Shown one piece after another: positions 1 to 7,764 of a stretch of 64,000 bases of DNA (positions are counted from its first letter, which is position 1; the number at the start of each line of letters is the position of its first letter). The DNA is taken from assembly GCA_016721725.1 (NCBI GenBank), contig JADKHN010000001.1, positions 1,364,001 through 1,428,000 of the forward strand, written 5' to 3'. Source of the stretch: Chitinophagaceae bacterium. GTDB lineage: Bacteria; Bacteroidota; Bacteroidia; Chitinophagales; Chitinophagaceae. Position numbers and translations under genes: made by a program. The notes beneath the pieces are model-generated. The model was not told where the DNA came from. It made no database searches and worked only from the letters and a program-made list of their open reading frames with translations.

Positions 1-87
1 CATGGCCGTGCAAAAAACTCCGGAAATCACGGAATGGCGGCTTCAGGAGAAAAAAATCCGGAATATTTTTTTTGCAGAAAAAACTAA

Positions 88-276
88 AATGGTCAACGAG
101 CCAGTCACCGGTCTTTACCGGATATTATTTTTTATTCCATCCGGATTCAACATGCGGAAATAAAACGGATCGACGGAACCAGCTGTAAAATCAATGCTTT
201 CAGACGGTTTAAAAAAATGCATGACCTGGGTTTAAAAAAACGGATCGAAAATTTTGTAAGAGTGAACCGCATTTAA
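88..276 (+). pseudogene. Possible remnant of a LytTR DNA-binding domain
   Basis: An open frame of 62 codons without a convincing start codon, closed by TAA at 274-276. Its translation resembles a shortened LytTR domain: a D-I-I-F-Y stretch (as in the D-I-x-Y-I entry strand), then an I-D-G-T-S-C-K-I-N segment (compare the G-S-Y-x-x-I strand), then F-V-R-V-N-R-I close to the F-x-R-V-H/N-R-S motif that ends the domain. The stop follows that motif, where the I-V-N strand should continue. No response-regulator receiver lies upstream in the window. This is pattern matching by eye on a short, AT-rich frame and could be chance; a frameshifted relic of a LytTR regulator is the best reading if it is real. 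Confidence 0.3.
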
Positions 277-347
277 TGAATAGGAAACGCGCACCCTTAT
301 CCACACCGCAAAAAAAAATGTTAATAAAATTTATCGCAAAAATTTTC

Positions 348-375
348 TTGTTAGGAAAAATTATTTTTAATATTG
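348..375 (+). promoter_or_regulatory. Putative Bacteroidota-type promoter of the candidate small RNA
   Basis: TTG at 348-350 and TAATATTG at 368-375 match the Bacteroidota -33 (TTG) and -7 (TAnnTTTG) elements with one mismatch in the -7 box. The spacer of 17 is slightly short. Transcription would start near 380, at the GGGAAAC hairpin. Confidence 0.35.
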
Positions 376-378
376 TGT

Positions 379-456
379 AGGGAAACTTGGTTCCCGGTAC
401 TTACTAACCCATCCATATAACAAAGCTCGGCTATCAAAAGTCGGGCTTTATTATTT
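379..456 (+). ncRNA. Candidate short terminated RNA with two hairpins
   Basis: Between the putative promoter and the GNAT gene lies a stretch of about 75 nt that looks like a self-contained transcription unit. Its 5' end folds as GGGAA paired with TTCCC around a short loop (380-396). A single-stranded-looking C/A-rich linker follows (about 400-421), then a terminator hairpin and a U-rich tail. No reading frame of note crosses it. It does not match the 6S, SRP, tmRNA or RNase P RNA features I know. It could instead be a short attenuated leader of the GNAT gene, whose start is only about 35 nt past the terminator. Confidence 0.35.
422..449 (+). terminator. Rho-independent terminator of the candidate small RNA
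   Basis: AAAGCTCG (422-429) pairs with CGGGCTTT (442-449) with one G-T wobble, followed by ATTATTTTT. It ends whatever is transcribed across 380-450 before the GNAT gene. Confidence 0.6.
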
Positions 457-489
457 TTAGCATTCATTCTCTCCACAAATTTACTGTTC

Positions 490-966
490 ATGGAAAATAC
501 AATGCGGATGGAAAATGATTTTTTGATCAGCGCCGATCAGGCAAATCTGGATGTTCGCATGATCCATGAATACCTGAGCCGCCGGTCTTACTGGGCGAAA
601 AATATTCCTTTGTCCATTGTTCAGAAAAGTATCGAATGCTCTTTTTGTTTTGGTGTTTATCTGAAGAACGATCCTGCTGAAAAAGAAATGAAGCAAGTGG
701 GTTTCGCGAGGGTGATCACCGATCATTCCACATTCGGTTATCTCGCGGATGTTTTTATTTTGGATGCATACCAGGGCAGGGGGTTAGGAAAAATGCTGAT
801 GCAGTTCATGATGGACCATCCCGACCTGCAGGGTTTCAGAAGATGGTTGCTGGCCACCCGGGACGCTCACGGACTGTATGCACAGTTTGGATTCGCCGCC
901 CTGGACCATCCCGACCGCATCATGGGATTACGGCCCTTGGAATTTTATCCGGCTGACAATGCGTAA
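490..966 (+). CDS. GNAT family N-acetyltransferase
   Basis: A 158-residue protein with the GNAT fold, predicted to transfer an acetyl group from acetyl-CoA to an unknown amine. The acetyl-CoA loop (motif A) is visible at about residues 88-103 as V-F-I-L-D-A-Y-Q-G-R-G-L-G-K, which fits the Q/R-x-x-G-x-G/A signature. Motif B follows as A-T-R-D-A-H-G-L-Y-A-Q-F-G-F. The C-terminal L-R-P-L-E-F-Y resembles small cytosolic GNATs of the YjcF/ElaA type. Several in-frame ATGs occur (490, 502, 508); the first is taken because the ORF is otherwise short at its N terminus. The gene is preceded by a terminator and followed by a heptamer repeat array, so it is probably transcribed alone. The substrate cannot be told from sequence. 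Confidence 0.88.
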   Translation: MENTMRMENDFLISADQANLDVRMIHEYLSRRSYWAKNIPLSIVQKSIECSFCFGVYLKNDPAEKEMKQVGFARVITDHSTFGYLADVFILDAYQGRGLGKMLMQFMMDHPDLQGFRRWLLATRDAHGLYAQFGFAALDHPDRIMGLRPLEFYPADNA

Positions 967-992
967 TGATCCTTGCCTTATGAGTTACTTCC

Positions 993-1048
993 CCAACCTC
1001 CAACCCCCAACCTCCAACCCCCAACCTCCAACCTCCAACCTCCAACCA
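993..1048 (+). repeat. Heptamer tandem array (CCAACCY), 8 units
   Basis: Eight consecutive 7-bp units read CCAACCT or CCAACCC, partly alternating, ending with CCAACCA. The array lies in the 126-bp gap between the GNAT stop and yicC. The complementary strand is a run of GGTTGG(A/G) with many GG doublets, so it could form a two-tetrad G-quadruplex. It is one of at least eight 7-bp-period arrays in this window. Confidence 0.95.
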
Positions 1049-1092
1049 TTCCCCCATAATCCATTATCTTGCAAAAAATATAAGAACCCATT

Positions 1093-1968
1093 ATGCTTAA
1101 GTCAATGACCGGATTCGGAAGGGCGGAACAGACCGTGAACGACAAGACCTTTCTGGTGGAGATCAAAGCCCTGAACGGCAAACAGTTTGAGCTTCAGCTG
1201 AAATTACCTCCCTTACTGAGGCCGTATGAATTCGAGATCCGCAATACCCTGCAGGAACAATTGATCCGGGGCACCATTGATTGCACGGTCACCATCAAGC
1301 AAAACGGCACCTCCCGCCCGGTCAATATCAACACCGACCTCATCAAGGCTTATTACCAGCAGATCGAAAAACTGGCCGGCGAACTGAATATCGATACGAA
1401 TTCCGTTTTAAGCGCCCTGCTCCGGCTACCCGAAGTGGTGACACCTACCAATGATATATTGAGTGAATCGGATTATTCCGAATTCAGCAAAGTGCTCTCC
1501 GCCTCACTGAGCGACCTGAACACTCACCGGGCCGAAGAAGGCGCGGTACTGGAAAAGGACCTGGTGAAACGGATCACCATGATCAATGAGCAGGAGGAAG
1601 CGATCCTGAAGCTGGAACCCAATCGGGAAAAGAGGATCCGGGAGGAGATCAACCAGTTGCTGGAAAAGAATGTGGGTAAGGAGAACATCGACAATAACCG
1701 CATGGAACAGGAACTCATCTATTATATGGAGAAGATCGATATCCATGAAGAACAGATCCGGTTGCGTCAGCATTGCGAATATTTCCGGGAGCTGATCAAG
1801 GAACCGGGTGAGGGCAAGGGAAAGAAACTCTCATTTATCCTGCAGGAGATCGGCCGGGAGATCAATACCACCGGAAGCAAGGCCTATGATGCCGATATCC
1901 AGAAATGCGTGGTGCAGATGAAGGATGAACTGGAAAAAGCGAAGGAACAGGTGCTGAATGTCTTGTAA
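1093..1968 (+). CDS. yicC: YicC family endoribonuclease
   Basis: A 291-residue cytosolic protein of the usual YicC length. It opens with the family hallmark M-L-K-S-M-T-G-F-G-R-A-E (YicC-like N-terminal domain, residues 1-155) and ends with the DUF1732 domain, including G-R-E-I-N-T-T-G-S-K-A near residue 255 and an amphipathic C-terminal helix. E. coli YicC and B. subtilis YloC act as endoribonucleases in small-RNA and mRNA turnover. That role is inferred from family membership. A near-match -7 element (TATCTTGC) lies about 25 nt before the ATG. The gene runs directly into gldH, whose start is about 40 nt past the stop, so the two are probably co-transcribed. Confidence 0.95.
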   Translation: MLKSMTGFGRAEQTVNDKTFLVEIKALNGKQFELQLKLPPLLRPYEFEIRNTLQEQLIRGTIDCTVTIKQNGTSRPVNINTDLIKAYYQQIEKLAGELNIDTNSVLSALLRLPEVVTPTNDILSESDYSEFSKVLSASLSDLNTHRAEEGAVLEKDLVKRITMINEQEEAILKLEPNREKRIREEINQLLEKNVGKENIDNNRMEQELIYYMEKIDIHEEQIRLRQHCEYFRELIKEPGEGKGKKLSFILQEIGREINTTGSKAYDADIQKCVVQMKDELEKAKEQVLNVL

Positions 1969-2008
1969 ACAGCAAACACAAACAGGCTTAATGATCTTTT
2001 TAAACAAT

Positions 2009-2515
2009 ATGAATATAAGTCGAAGACACCCTCGATGGTTTTTCATTGTCTTTTTCTTTTCCTGCGCCCTGATCTTTCTTTCCTGTAAGCCCATTGATGT
2101 GTATGAGAAAAATACCGTGATCCGGGATCATGCCTGGAAAAGTGCATTCGCCGCATCCGGGACCTTTTCCATCAGCGATACCCTTTCATACTATAATATA
2201 TACCTTGTTCTGCGGCATACCGATGCCTACCGGTATAATAATATATGGCTCAATATAGGGCTGCAGCCTCCCGGCGACAGCCTGTATGTCCAGCGGACCG
2301 ATATCCGGTTGGGTACCGATGCCGGCGGTTGGGAGGGGACCGGACTCAATGATATCTGGGAATTGCGGAAATTACTCAATGGGGAACCCCAGCGGTTCAA
2401 GAAACCCGGAATTTATTCCTATGTCATCCGGCAGGCCATGCGGGAGGATCCTTTGAAAGGGGTGATGAGCGTGGGTTTACGGATCGAAAAGAAAGAACCC
2501 CGGCCGGAAAATTAA
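2009..2515 (+). CDS. gldH: Gliding motility lipoprotein GldH
   Basis: About 168 residues with a basic N terminus, a hydrophobic segment and a lipobox-like F-L-S-C near residue 26, so it is predicted to be a membrane lipoprotein facing the periplasm. The middle resembles GldH: Y-Y-N-I-Y-L-V-L-R-H-T-D followed by Y-N-N-I-W-L-N-I, then G-I-Y-S-Y near the end. In Flavobacterium johnsoniae GldH is needed for gliding and works with the type IX secretion/gliding apparatus. The start at 2009 is chosen because it puts a compact signal peptide before the lipobox. In-frame ATGs at 1958 (overlapping yicC) and 1991 are alternatives. Confidence 0.83.
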   Translation: MNISRRHPRWFFIVFFFSCALIFLSCKPIDVYEKNTVIRDHAWKSAFAASGTFSISDTLSYYNIYLVLRHTDAYRYNNIWLNIGLQPPGDSLYVQRTDIRLGTDAGGWEGTGLNDIWELRKLLNGEPQRFKKPGIYSYVIRQAMREDPLKGVMSVGLRIEKKEPRPEN

Positions 2516-2581
2516 CAACCCCTTTAACACAAATCGCCTGTCGGAACGTTTAAACAAACAAATTTCTTTATTTTGCATCTT

Positions 2582-3433
2582 ATGAAGTTCAAATGGCTCT
2601 GTATCTTATTCTTTTCCATGCTGGTTTATGACGGAATGGCCCAACGATTCGATTATGTACAAAAAGGCGAATTCGGGATATCGGTCGGCGCCGCTCATTA
2701 TTTCGGCGACCTGAACACCCGTGCCAGCATCAACCGGCCCAAACCGGCGATCGGCGTATATTTCCGCAAGCAATTCGGCAATTATATCGGATTGAGGGTC
2801 AGCGCCCATTATGCCGAACTGGGATACAGCGACACCTACAGCAAAAGCGATTATCAAAAAGCACGCAACCTCAGTTTCAATTCCAATATCTGGGAACTTA
2901 CCGTCCAGGGCGATTTCAACTTCTTCAAGTTCATACCCAATGATCCTGATTATCTGTTCACGCCTTATATCACCCTCGGGGTCGGTGTGTTTACTTATGA
3001 CCCTTATGCCTATTTGAACGGCAAGAAAGAACTCCTGCGGCCAAAGGGAACCGAAGGGCAAATGATCGGCTACCAGGGCAGAAAACAATATTCCACCATG
3101 GCCATGTGCATCCCACTGGGTGTGGGCTTCAAATACAACCTCAGCGAAAAACTGAACTTCACTTTTGAGATCACCCAGCGTTTCACCAATACCGATTACC
3201 TGGATGATGTCAGCAAGACCTATGTCGGCATCAATAATTTCCCTTTATCTCCAACAGGTCAGCCTTCGGTGGCCTCCCAGTTGCAGGACCGCTCCTATGA
3301 GATCGATCCCGCCAATATACTGGGGGTGGAGGGAAGGCAGAGGGGCTGGAGTAAGCAAAAAGACCAGTATATCATCGCGGAGGTCGGACTTTCACTCAAT
3401 ATCGGCCAGTATCGTTGTCCCAGTACAAAATAA
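2582..3433 (+). CDS. DUF6089 family outer membrane beta-barrel protein (PorG-like)
   Basis: About 283 residues. A signal peptide (M-K-F-K-W-L-C-I-L-F-F) ends near A-Q-R. The mature part alternates aromatic and polar residues typical of a small beta-barrel: G-E-F-G-I-S-V-G-A-A-H-Y-F-G-D-L-N at the start, G-V-G-F-K-Y-N-L-S-E-K-L-N in the middle, and a C-terminal strand ending E-V-G-L-S-L-N-I-G. This is the DUF6089 pattern. Porphyromonas gingivalis PorG, a T9SS outer membrane component, belongs to this group and is encoded just before uppS-bamA-ompH-ompH. Here the same set follows after one inserted gene, which supports a PorG-like identity, although this is inference. An in-frame ATG at 2573 overlaps a -7-like TTATTTTG element, so 2582 is preferred. 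Confidence 0.78.
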   Translation: MKFKWLCILFFSMLVYDGMAQRFDYVQKGEFGISVGAAHYFGDLNTRASINRPKPAIGVYFRKQFGNYIGLRVSAHYAELGYSDTYSKSDYQKARNLSFNSNIWELTVQGDFNFFKFIPNDPDYLFTPYITLGVGVFTYDPYAYLNGKKELLRPKGTEGQMIGYQGRKQYSTMAMCIPLGVGFKYNLSEKLNFTFEITQRFTNTDYLDDVSKTYVGINNFPLSPTGQPSVASQLQDRSYEIDPANILGVEGRQRGWSKQKDQYIIAEVGLSLNIGQYRCPSTK

Positions 3434-3722
3434 CTTGTTAGGGCGGCCCTGATTCTTTAAGGTGCCTGACAAGGATTGTTTTTTCATTGAAGAACAGCTG
3501 GTCAATGAACCGGCAATAGCCGTGATGGCTAACTGCCTTGAATAATTTTTTTAAGATTTTTTTGATTTCCGGATAATCTTTCTATATTTACATCCTCCCC
3601 AAACAAAACAGATGATGACATTCTTATCGTCTGACCACAGCCCAACCAAAGTATAACAAAAGCGCAAATCCTTTTCGTTCTGTGATGGAACCATAGTTTC
3701 TGTTTACCAACAAGAAAAAACT
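3434..3722. other. Intergenic gap with promoter, leader hairpin and a possible minus-strand gene remnant
   Basis: The right half holds the promoter and leader of the next gene, with a 7-bp hairpin at 3609-3633 (CAGATGA with TCGTCTG, one wobble). On the minus strand an open frame of 47 codons runs from about 3580 back to a stop near 3434 and reads like the end of a real protein (for example H-G-Y-C-R-F-I-D-Q-L-F-F), but it has no ATG and I recognise no family. It may be a decayed gene end. Confidence 0.35.
3562..3590 (+). promoter_or_regulatory. Putative promoter of the DUF4838 gene
   Basis: TTG at 3562-3564, an 18-nt spacer and TATATTTA at 3583-3590 (one mismatch to TAnnTTTG). It would give a 5' leader of roughly 125 nt that carries the hairpin at 3609-3633. 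Confidence 0.45.
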
Positions 3723-6700
3723 ATGGCGTTCATTCGCACCTGGTCATTGACGGTTCTGCTGGCTGTTGCCTTTGGCAATGTCCGGGCCCAAACCGTTTAT
3801 TACCCCGCCAACGCATCGCAATTATTAAAAGCGACAGCAGCCGATATGGCCCAGCTGTTGAACAAAGCCATGCCGGCCGGACGCCTCTCCCACACGCCCT
3901 ATACGCAAATGCCGCAAAACGGCATCATCCTTCTATATGATTCTACCATTTCCGGAAATCAATCTTGCCGGGTGGAAAGCGATGGATCAACCTTCATCCG
4001 TTTTCATGCCCCGCAAGACAATGGACTGGTGTACGGTATTTACCAATACCTGCACCAGTCCGGCTTCCGGTTCTATCAGCCGGGAAGCATCTGGGAGATC
4101 ATTCCAAACCTGAACACCGCATTCATACCGATCGACACCCTGTACCAATCCGCCTGGAAATACAAGAGCTGGTTCATCAGCGGCGGAGCCAATCGCTGGG
4201 TCATGGATAATAACAACGAGTACAACTGGGATAACTATTTTGGAGAGAACGGACATAACTGGGCTTTATACCAGCGTCGCAACGGCATGAACGGCGCCTA
4301 TCATTTTTCGGGCCACCGCGGCGATCTCATGACCGGAAATTACCTCAATTCCCTGGTCAATAACCCCTGCTATGTGGCAACCTACAACGGTTCCAGGCAG
4401 GCCGGCGCCCATTCCGTTCCCGATATCCATTCCATGGCCGCCATGCAATTGTGGAGCAATACCATCCGGGATCAATACGATCGATTCCGCACCACCATCA
4501 ACGGCAACCCGGTCCTTTACGCCAATTATTACCGCAATTTCGATTACCGTTACAGTCATATCGGTATTGAAGTGCCCGACGGGGCGCAATGGGGCAATTC
4601 ATCCGACAACGGCGCCTGCAATAATACACCCTATCCCAAGGCCAGCGACCAGCATTTTACCCTGGCCAATTTCACCGCAGAAAAACTGGCGATCGCCTAT
4701 CCCGGGAAACAACTGCAATTATATGCTTACTCATCCCATGCCGATGTGCCTTCACCGGTGATCGGCATCAATGAAAAGATCGACGTCCAGGTGATCCCTA
4801 CGGCTTTCCAGAACGAGACCAGCGCCAAAGGACTGATGAACCGCTGGTATAATAAATCCAGGTCGGTATCAGAATATCATTACCTCAATATCCCTCAGTG
4901 GGGCGGTGAAACACCCATGTTCTACCTGGATGACCTGCAGTCAACCCTGCAGCGGATCCGGGAAAAGAACAGCCAGGGCATTGTTTGGGAAGCCTCACCG
5001 GCTAAATTCGCCAGTCTTCCCTTTCTGCGTGCTGCCAATGAATACCTGGCCGAGGGCGTAGGTCTCAATGAAAGCCTGAGCCTTTTTTGCCAGGATATGT
5101 TTGGCGCCGCTTCAGGCACCATTTATGACCTGTTGTCCTGGTGGAGCAGCGACAGAACGATCAGCACCGGCAATTTCATCAGGGATAATAAATATAAGAT
5201 CCCCCTGTATCTTCAGCAGCTCGACCGGGCTGGCAGACAGGTACAAAACGAGGCTCCGGTCGTGAAATCGCGGATCAATGAGCTGAAGGTTTACCTGCAT
5301 TACATGGTCTTGTATTACGACTGGCTGTTCGATCAGCGAACCCACGAAGCGAAATCCGCGAAGGCGGCGGCGCTTTGTACCTACCTGGCGAAGATCAATA
5401 AACTGCAGGTCGTCAACAGTTATTTTCTGATTGCGGACATCGTCAGCCGCTACCCGGTGAGCAGCGATTTTTACCGCCAATACAACATCAATTCCGGAAC
5501 AGCCTATCAAAACGGCAACCTGCCCCTGATCACTACGGCTGATATTGAAACGGATTTCAACCGTGACCTGGCCCAGACCGGTTCGCTCATCAGTGAATAC
5601 AGCTTTACCTCCGCCCGGGAGGCCATCAGCCGTTTCAGGGAAAATCAGGTTAAACCCCTGGAGAAGATCAGGGTGAAACTGTTGTACACCAACGGAGCCG
5701 ATTATCCCAATCGCAGCGAGTTCCTGATCGACGCGCCCAGGGCCGGCAATATCAGCATCGCCTATACGCCTCAATTCAGGATGGCCGGTAAAGGGTATAT
5801 CAATTTCACCGTTGAGAACGCGGACAAGTCCTTGGAGATCATCGAGGATTTTTCCATCGGGATGAATGACAAGGCCGGTAAACTGGACATCAAACTTCCG
5901 GCAGCCGGGCTTTATAAACTTTCCGTGGTATCCAAATACCAGTCGGCGGTCGATCTGGAGATCAGCACCAATGGCAATTATTTTTATAAGAATGGCCCCT
6001 TCCTGGGCAATAAGACAGAAAATTACCGAGACGATATCCAGAGCTTACCCGGGTACTTCTATGTGCCGAAAGGGTTATCCAGGATCTTCTTCTCCATAAA
6101 TAATTCAGGTCCCGGTGGCAAGGGTTTTGCCACGGCAGATGACATAAGCAAGGCCTTTGTTATCAAAGACAATGTTGGATCTACCTTACAACCACGTCTT
6201 GTAATCCCTAACGATTCTGCCTTCTTTTACCTGGATGTTCCGTATGGCGGCGGCGGCACTTTCTGGCAAGTACAGAAAATGGAGCAGTATAATCTGTGTT
6301 TTGCCAATATCAGCAACATGCAATGGTATGCGCAGCGTACCGGCAACTGCAGTAATGCCGATTTTACGGTTTCTGTTGTTCAAAAGAACGGAAACTGTAT
6401 CACGTTATTAACTGCCGCCGCCAAAACGGGTAACTTTGAATGGCAGATCAGCAACGGAAGCCAAACGCTTTCGGTTTCGGGGCAAAGGATGGTCGAATTG
6501 CCTCTCGGCTTTGGTCCGGCTTCTAAGGTAACCCTGGCCCTGGATCCCGATTGTACCGTTTCCAGGGATCTGGGATTGGATAAGCAATACCTTACCGCCC
6601 TGGCCCTTTGTACTGGTGTCGCCGGGAACCACGAACAGATGGAGGTTCCCGTGCTTTACCCAAATCCTTCCAGCGGTGTTTTCAGCGTGAGCCAGGGGAA

Positions 6701-6869
6701 AGCGTCCCGCGCCCCGGGAGAGGTCGTCGTCATGGATAGCCGGGGTAGAACGGTAGGCCATTTCCGAAACGTGGGCCAGTTCAATATCAGCCAGGTTCCG
6801 GCCGGTATCTATACCTATAAACTGATGCAAAACGGACGGGTTTTCACCGGGAAACTGGTGAAGCAGTAA
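3723..6869 (+). CDS. Secreted DUF4838 glycoside-hydrolase-like protein with type IX secretion sorting domain
   Basis: 1048 residues. A signal peptide ends at V-R-A-Q (about residue 23). Residues about 30-130 resemble the alpha-glucuronidase-type N-terminal alpha/beta domain found before catalytic modules (N-G-L-V-Y-G-I-Y-Q-Y-L-H-Q-S-G-F-R-F-Y). A DUF4838 region of TIM-barrel type follows, rich in W, Y and N, with a likely catalytic cleft around 150-430. Residues 620-850 look like beta-sandwich carbohydrate-binding modules. The last 75 residues form a T9SS type A sorting domain: V-L-Y-P-N-P-S-S-G-V-F near the start and G-I-Y-T-Y-K-L at the end. The protein is thus expected to be exported by Sec, then across the outer membrane by T9SS, to act on a polysaccharide. 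The substrate is unknown. It lies between the PorG-like gene and uppS, which are adjacent in P. gingivalis. Confidence 0.85.
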   Translation: MAFIRTWSLTVLLAVAFGNVRAQTVYYPANASQLLKATAADMAQLLNKAMPAGRLSHTPYTQMPQNGIILLYDSTISGNQSCRVESDGSTFIRFHAPQDNGLVYGIYQYLHQSGFRFYQPGSIWEIIPNLNTAFIPIDTLYQSAWKYKSWFISGGANRWVMDNNNEYNWDNYFGENGHNWALYQRRNGMNGAYHFSGHRGDLMTGNYLNSLVNNPCYVATYNGSRQAGAHSVPDIHSMAAMQLWSNTIRDQYDRFRTTINGNPVLYANYYRNFDYRYSHIGIEVPDGAQWGNSSDNGACNNTPYPKASDQHFTLANFTAEKLAIAYPGKQLQLYAYSSHADVPSPVIGINEKIDVQVIPTAFQNETSAKGLMNRWYNKSRSVSEYHYLNIPQWGGETPMFYLDDLQSTLQRIREKNSQGIVWEASPAKFASLPFLRAANEYLAEGVGLNESLSLFCQDMFGAASGTIYDLLSWWSSDRTISTGNFIRDNKYKIPLYLQQLDRAGRQVQNEAPVVKSRINELKVYLHYMVLYYDWLFDQRTHEAKSAKAAALCTYLAKINKLQVVNSYFLIADIVSRYPVSSDFYRQYNINSGTAYQNGNLPLITTADIETDFNRDLAQTGSLISEYSFTSAREAISRFRENQVKPLEKIRVKLLYTNGADYPNRSEFLIDAPRAGNISIAYTPQFRMAGKGYINFTVENADKSLEIIEDFSIGMNDKAGKLDIKLPAAGLYKLSVVSKYQSAVDLEISTNGNYFYKNGPFLGNKTENYRDDIQSLPGYFYVPKGLSRIFFSINNSGPGGKGFATADDISKAFVIKDNVGSTLQPRLVIPNDSAFFYLDVPYGGGGTFWQVQKMEQYNLCFANISNMQWYAQRTGNCSNADFTVSVVQKNGNCITLLTAAAKTGNFEWQISNGSQTLSVSGQRMVELPLGFGPASKVTLALDPDCTVSRDLGLDKQYLTALALCTGVAGNHEQMEVPVLYPNPSSGVFSVSQGKASRAPGEVVVMDSRGRTVGHFRNVGQFNISQVPAGIYTYKLMQNGRVFTGKLVKQ

Positions 6870-6906
6870 GATTTGCCCCAAAACACCGATTCCCGCTAAA
6901 TTTTAT

Positions 6907-6914
6907 TACTTTTG
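6907..6914 (+). promoter_or_regulatory. -7 promoter element of uppS
   Basis: TACTTTTG is an exact match to the Bacteroidota -7 consensus TAnnTTTG. No convincing TTG lies at the usual -33 distance. The start point would be about 6920, leaving a leader of about 40 nt that is mostly one hairpin. Confidence 0.6.
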
Positions 6915-6922
6915 CACCCCAA

Positions 6923-6943
6923 AGTCACGCTCATGGCGTGACT
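6923..6943 (+). promoter_or_regulatory. Perfect 8-bp hairpin in the uppS leader
   Basis: AGTCACGC and GCGTGACT pair perfectly around the loop TCATG, 17 nt before the uppS ATG. There is no T-run, so it is not a terminator. It may stabilise the mRNA 5' end or influence translation. Confidence 0.6.
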
Positions 6944-6960
6944 AATCATTTATAACATTT

Positions 6961-7713
6961 ATGAGCCTCAAAGACAAACTGGACATGAATCGCCTGCCGA
7001 GCCATATCGCCATCATCATGGATGGAAATGGCAGATGGGCGAAAGAGAAAGGGGAGGACAGGCTCTTTGGACATTTGCATGGGGTAGAAAGCGTTCGGAA
7101 TATCGTGGAAGGCTGCGCCGAACTGGGTATCCAATATCTTACCCTGTACGCTTTCAGTACGGAGAACTGGGACCGTCCGGAGAACGAGGTTTCCGGGCTC
7201 ATGTCCTTATTGGTGGATACTATCCGTAAGGAAGTTCCTACCCTCAATAAGAATAATATCCGGCTGCACGTCATCGGGGAAGTGAATATGTTACCAGAAG
7301 ACGCCAGGGCCGAATTGAATGAAGCCATTGCTGAAACCGGCAAGAATACCGGCCTGAACCTGGTGATGGCCCTGAGTTACAGTAGTCGGTGGGAGATCAT
7401 CAACGCCGTGAAACAGATCGCGGAGGCGGTCAAGGCGGGTACGATCATTCCGGAAGAGATCAGCCAGGCTGTTTTTCAGGGATACCTGACCACCAGCCGG
7501 TTCCCGGATCCGGAACTGATGATCAGGACCAGCGGGGAGTACCGGATCAGTAATTTCCTGTTATATCAGCTGGCCTACTCCGAATTGTATTTCACCCCCA
7601 CACTTTGGCCCGATTTCCGGAAAGAGAACCTGTATGAAGCCATTTTAGACTTTCAGCAGAGGGAAAGGCGTTTCGGGAAAACAGGAGAACAGCTTAAAAC
7701 AGACAGGGTTTAA
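6961..7713 (+). CDS. uppS: Isoprenyl transferase (undecaprenyl diphosphate synthase)
   Basis: 250 residues, the normal length of cis-prenyltransferases. The enzyme condenses farnesyl diphosphate with isopentenyl diphosphates to make the C55 carrier lipid for peptidoglycan and surface polysaccharides. Motif I I-M-D-G-N-G-R-W-A at 19-27 contains the catalytic Asp21, followed by G-H near 37-38. T-L-Y-A-F-S-T-E-N-W near 60-70 and R-T-S-G-E-x-R-x-S-N-F toward the C terminus are the other family signatures. The ATG at 6961 follows a strong -7 element and a hairpin leader. It is followed closely by bamA and the two skp genes, an envelope-assembly block conserved in Bacteroidota. Confidence 0.97.
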   Translation: MSLKDKLDMNRLPSHIAIIMDGNGRWAKEKGEDRLFGHLHGVESVRNIVEGCAELGIQYLTLYAFSTENWDRPENEVSGLMSLLVDTIRKEVPTLNKNNIRLHVIGEVNMLPEDARAELNEAIAETGKNTGLNLVMALSYSSRWEIINAVKQIAEAVKAGTIIPEEISQAVFQGYLTTSRFPDPELMIRTSGEYRISNFLLYQLAYSELYFTPTLWPDFRKENLYEAILDFQQRERRFGKTGEQLKTDRV

Positions 7714-7764
7714 CAAATAGTTTTAATTAATGGGCTTAATTTGCCGCACGTAAAAAACCAATTG

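Noticed and set aside
1..489. A protein-coding gene in the first 490 bases
   Set aside because: The longest ATG frame (base 2 to about 160, 53 codons) has no family features and the area is AT-rich with stops; only the LytTR-like remnant was worth noting.
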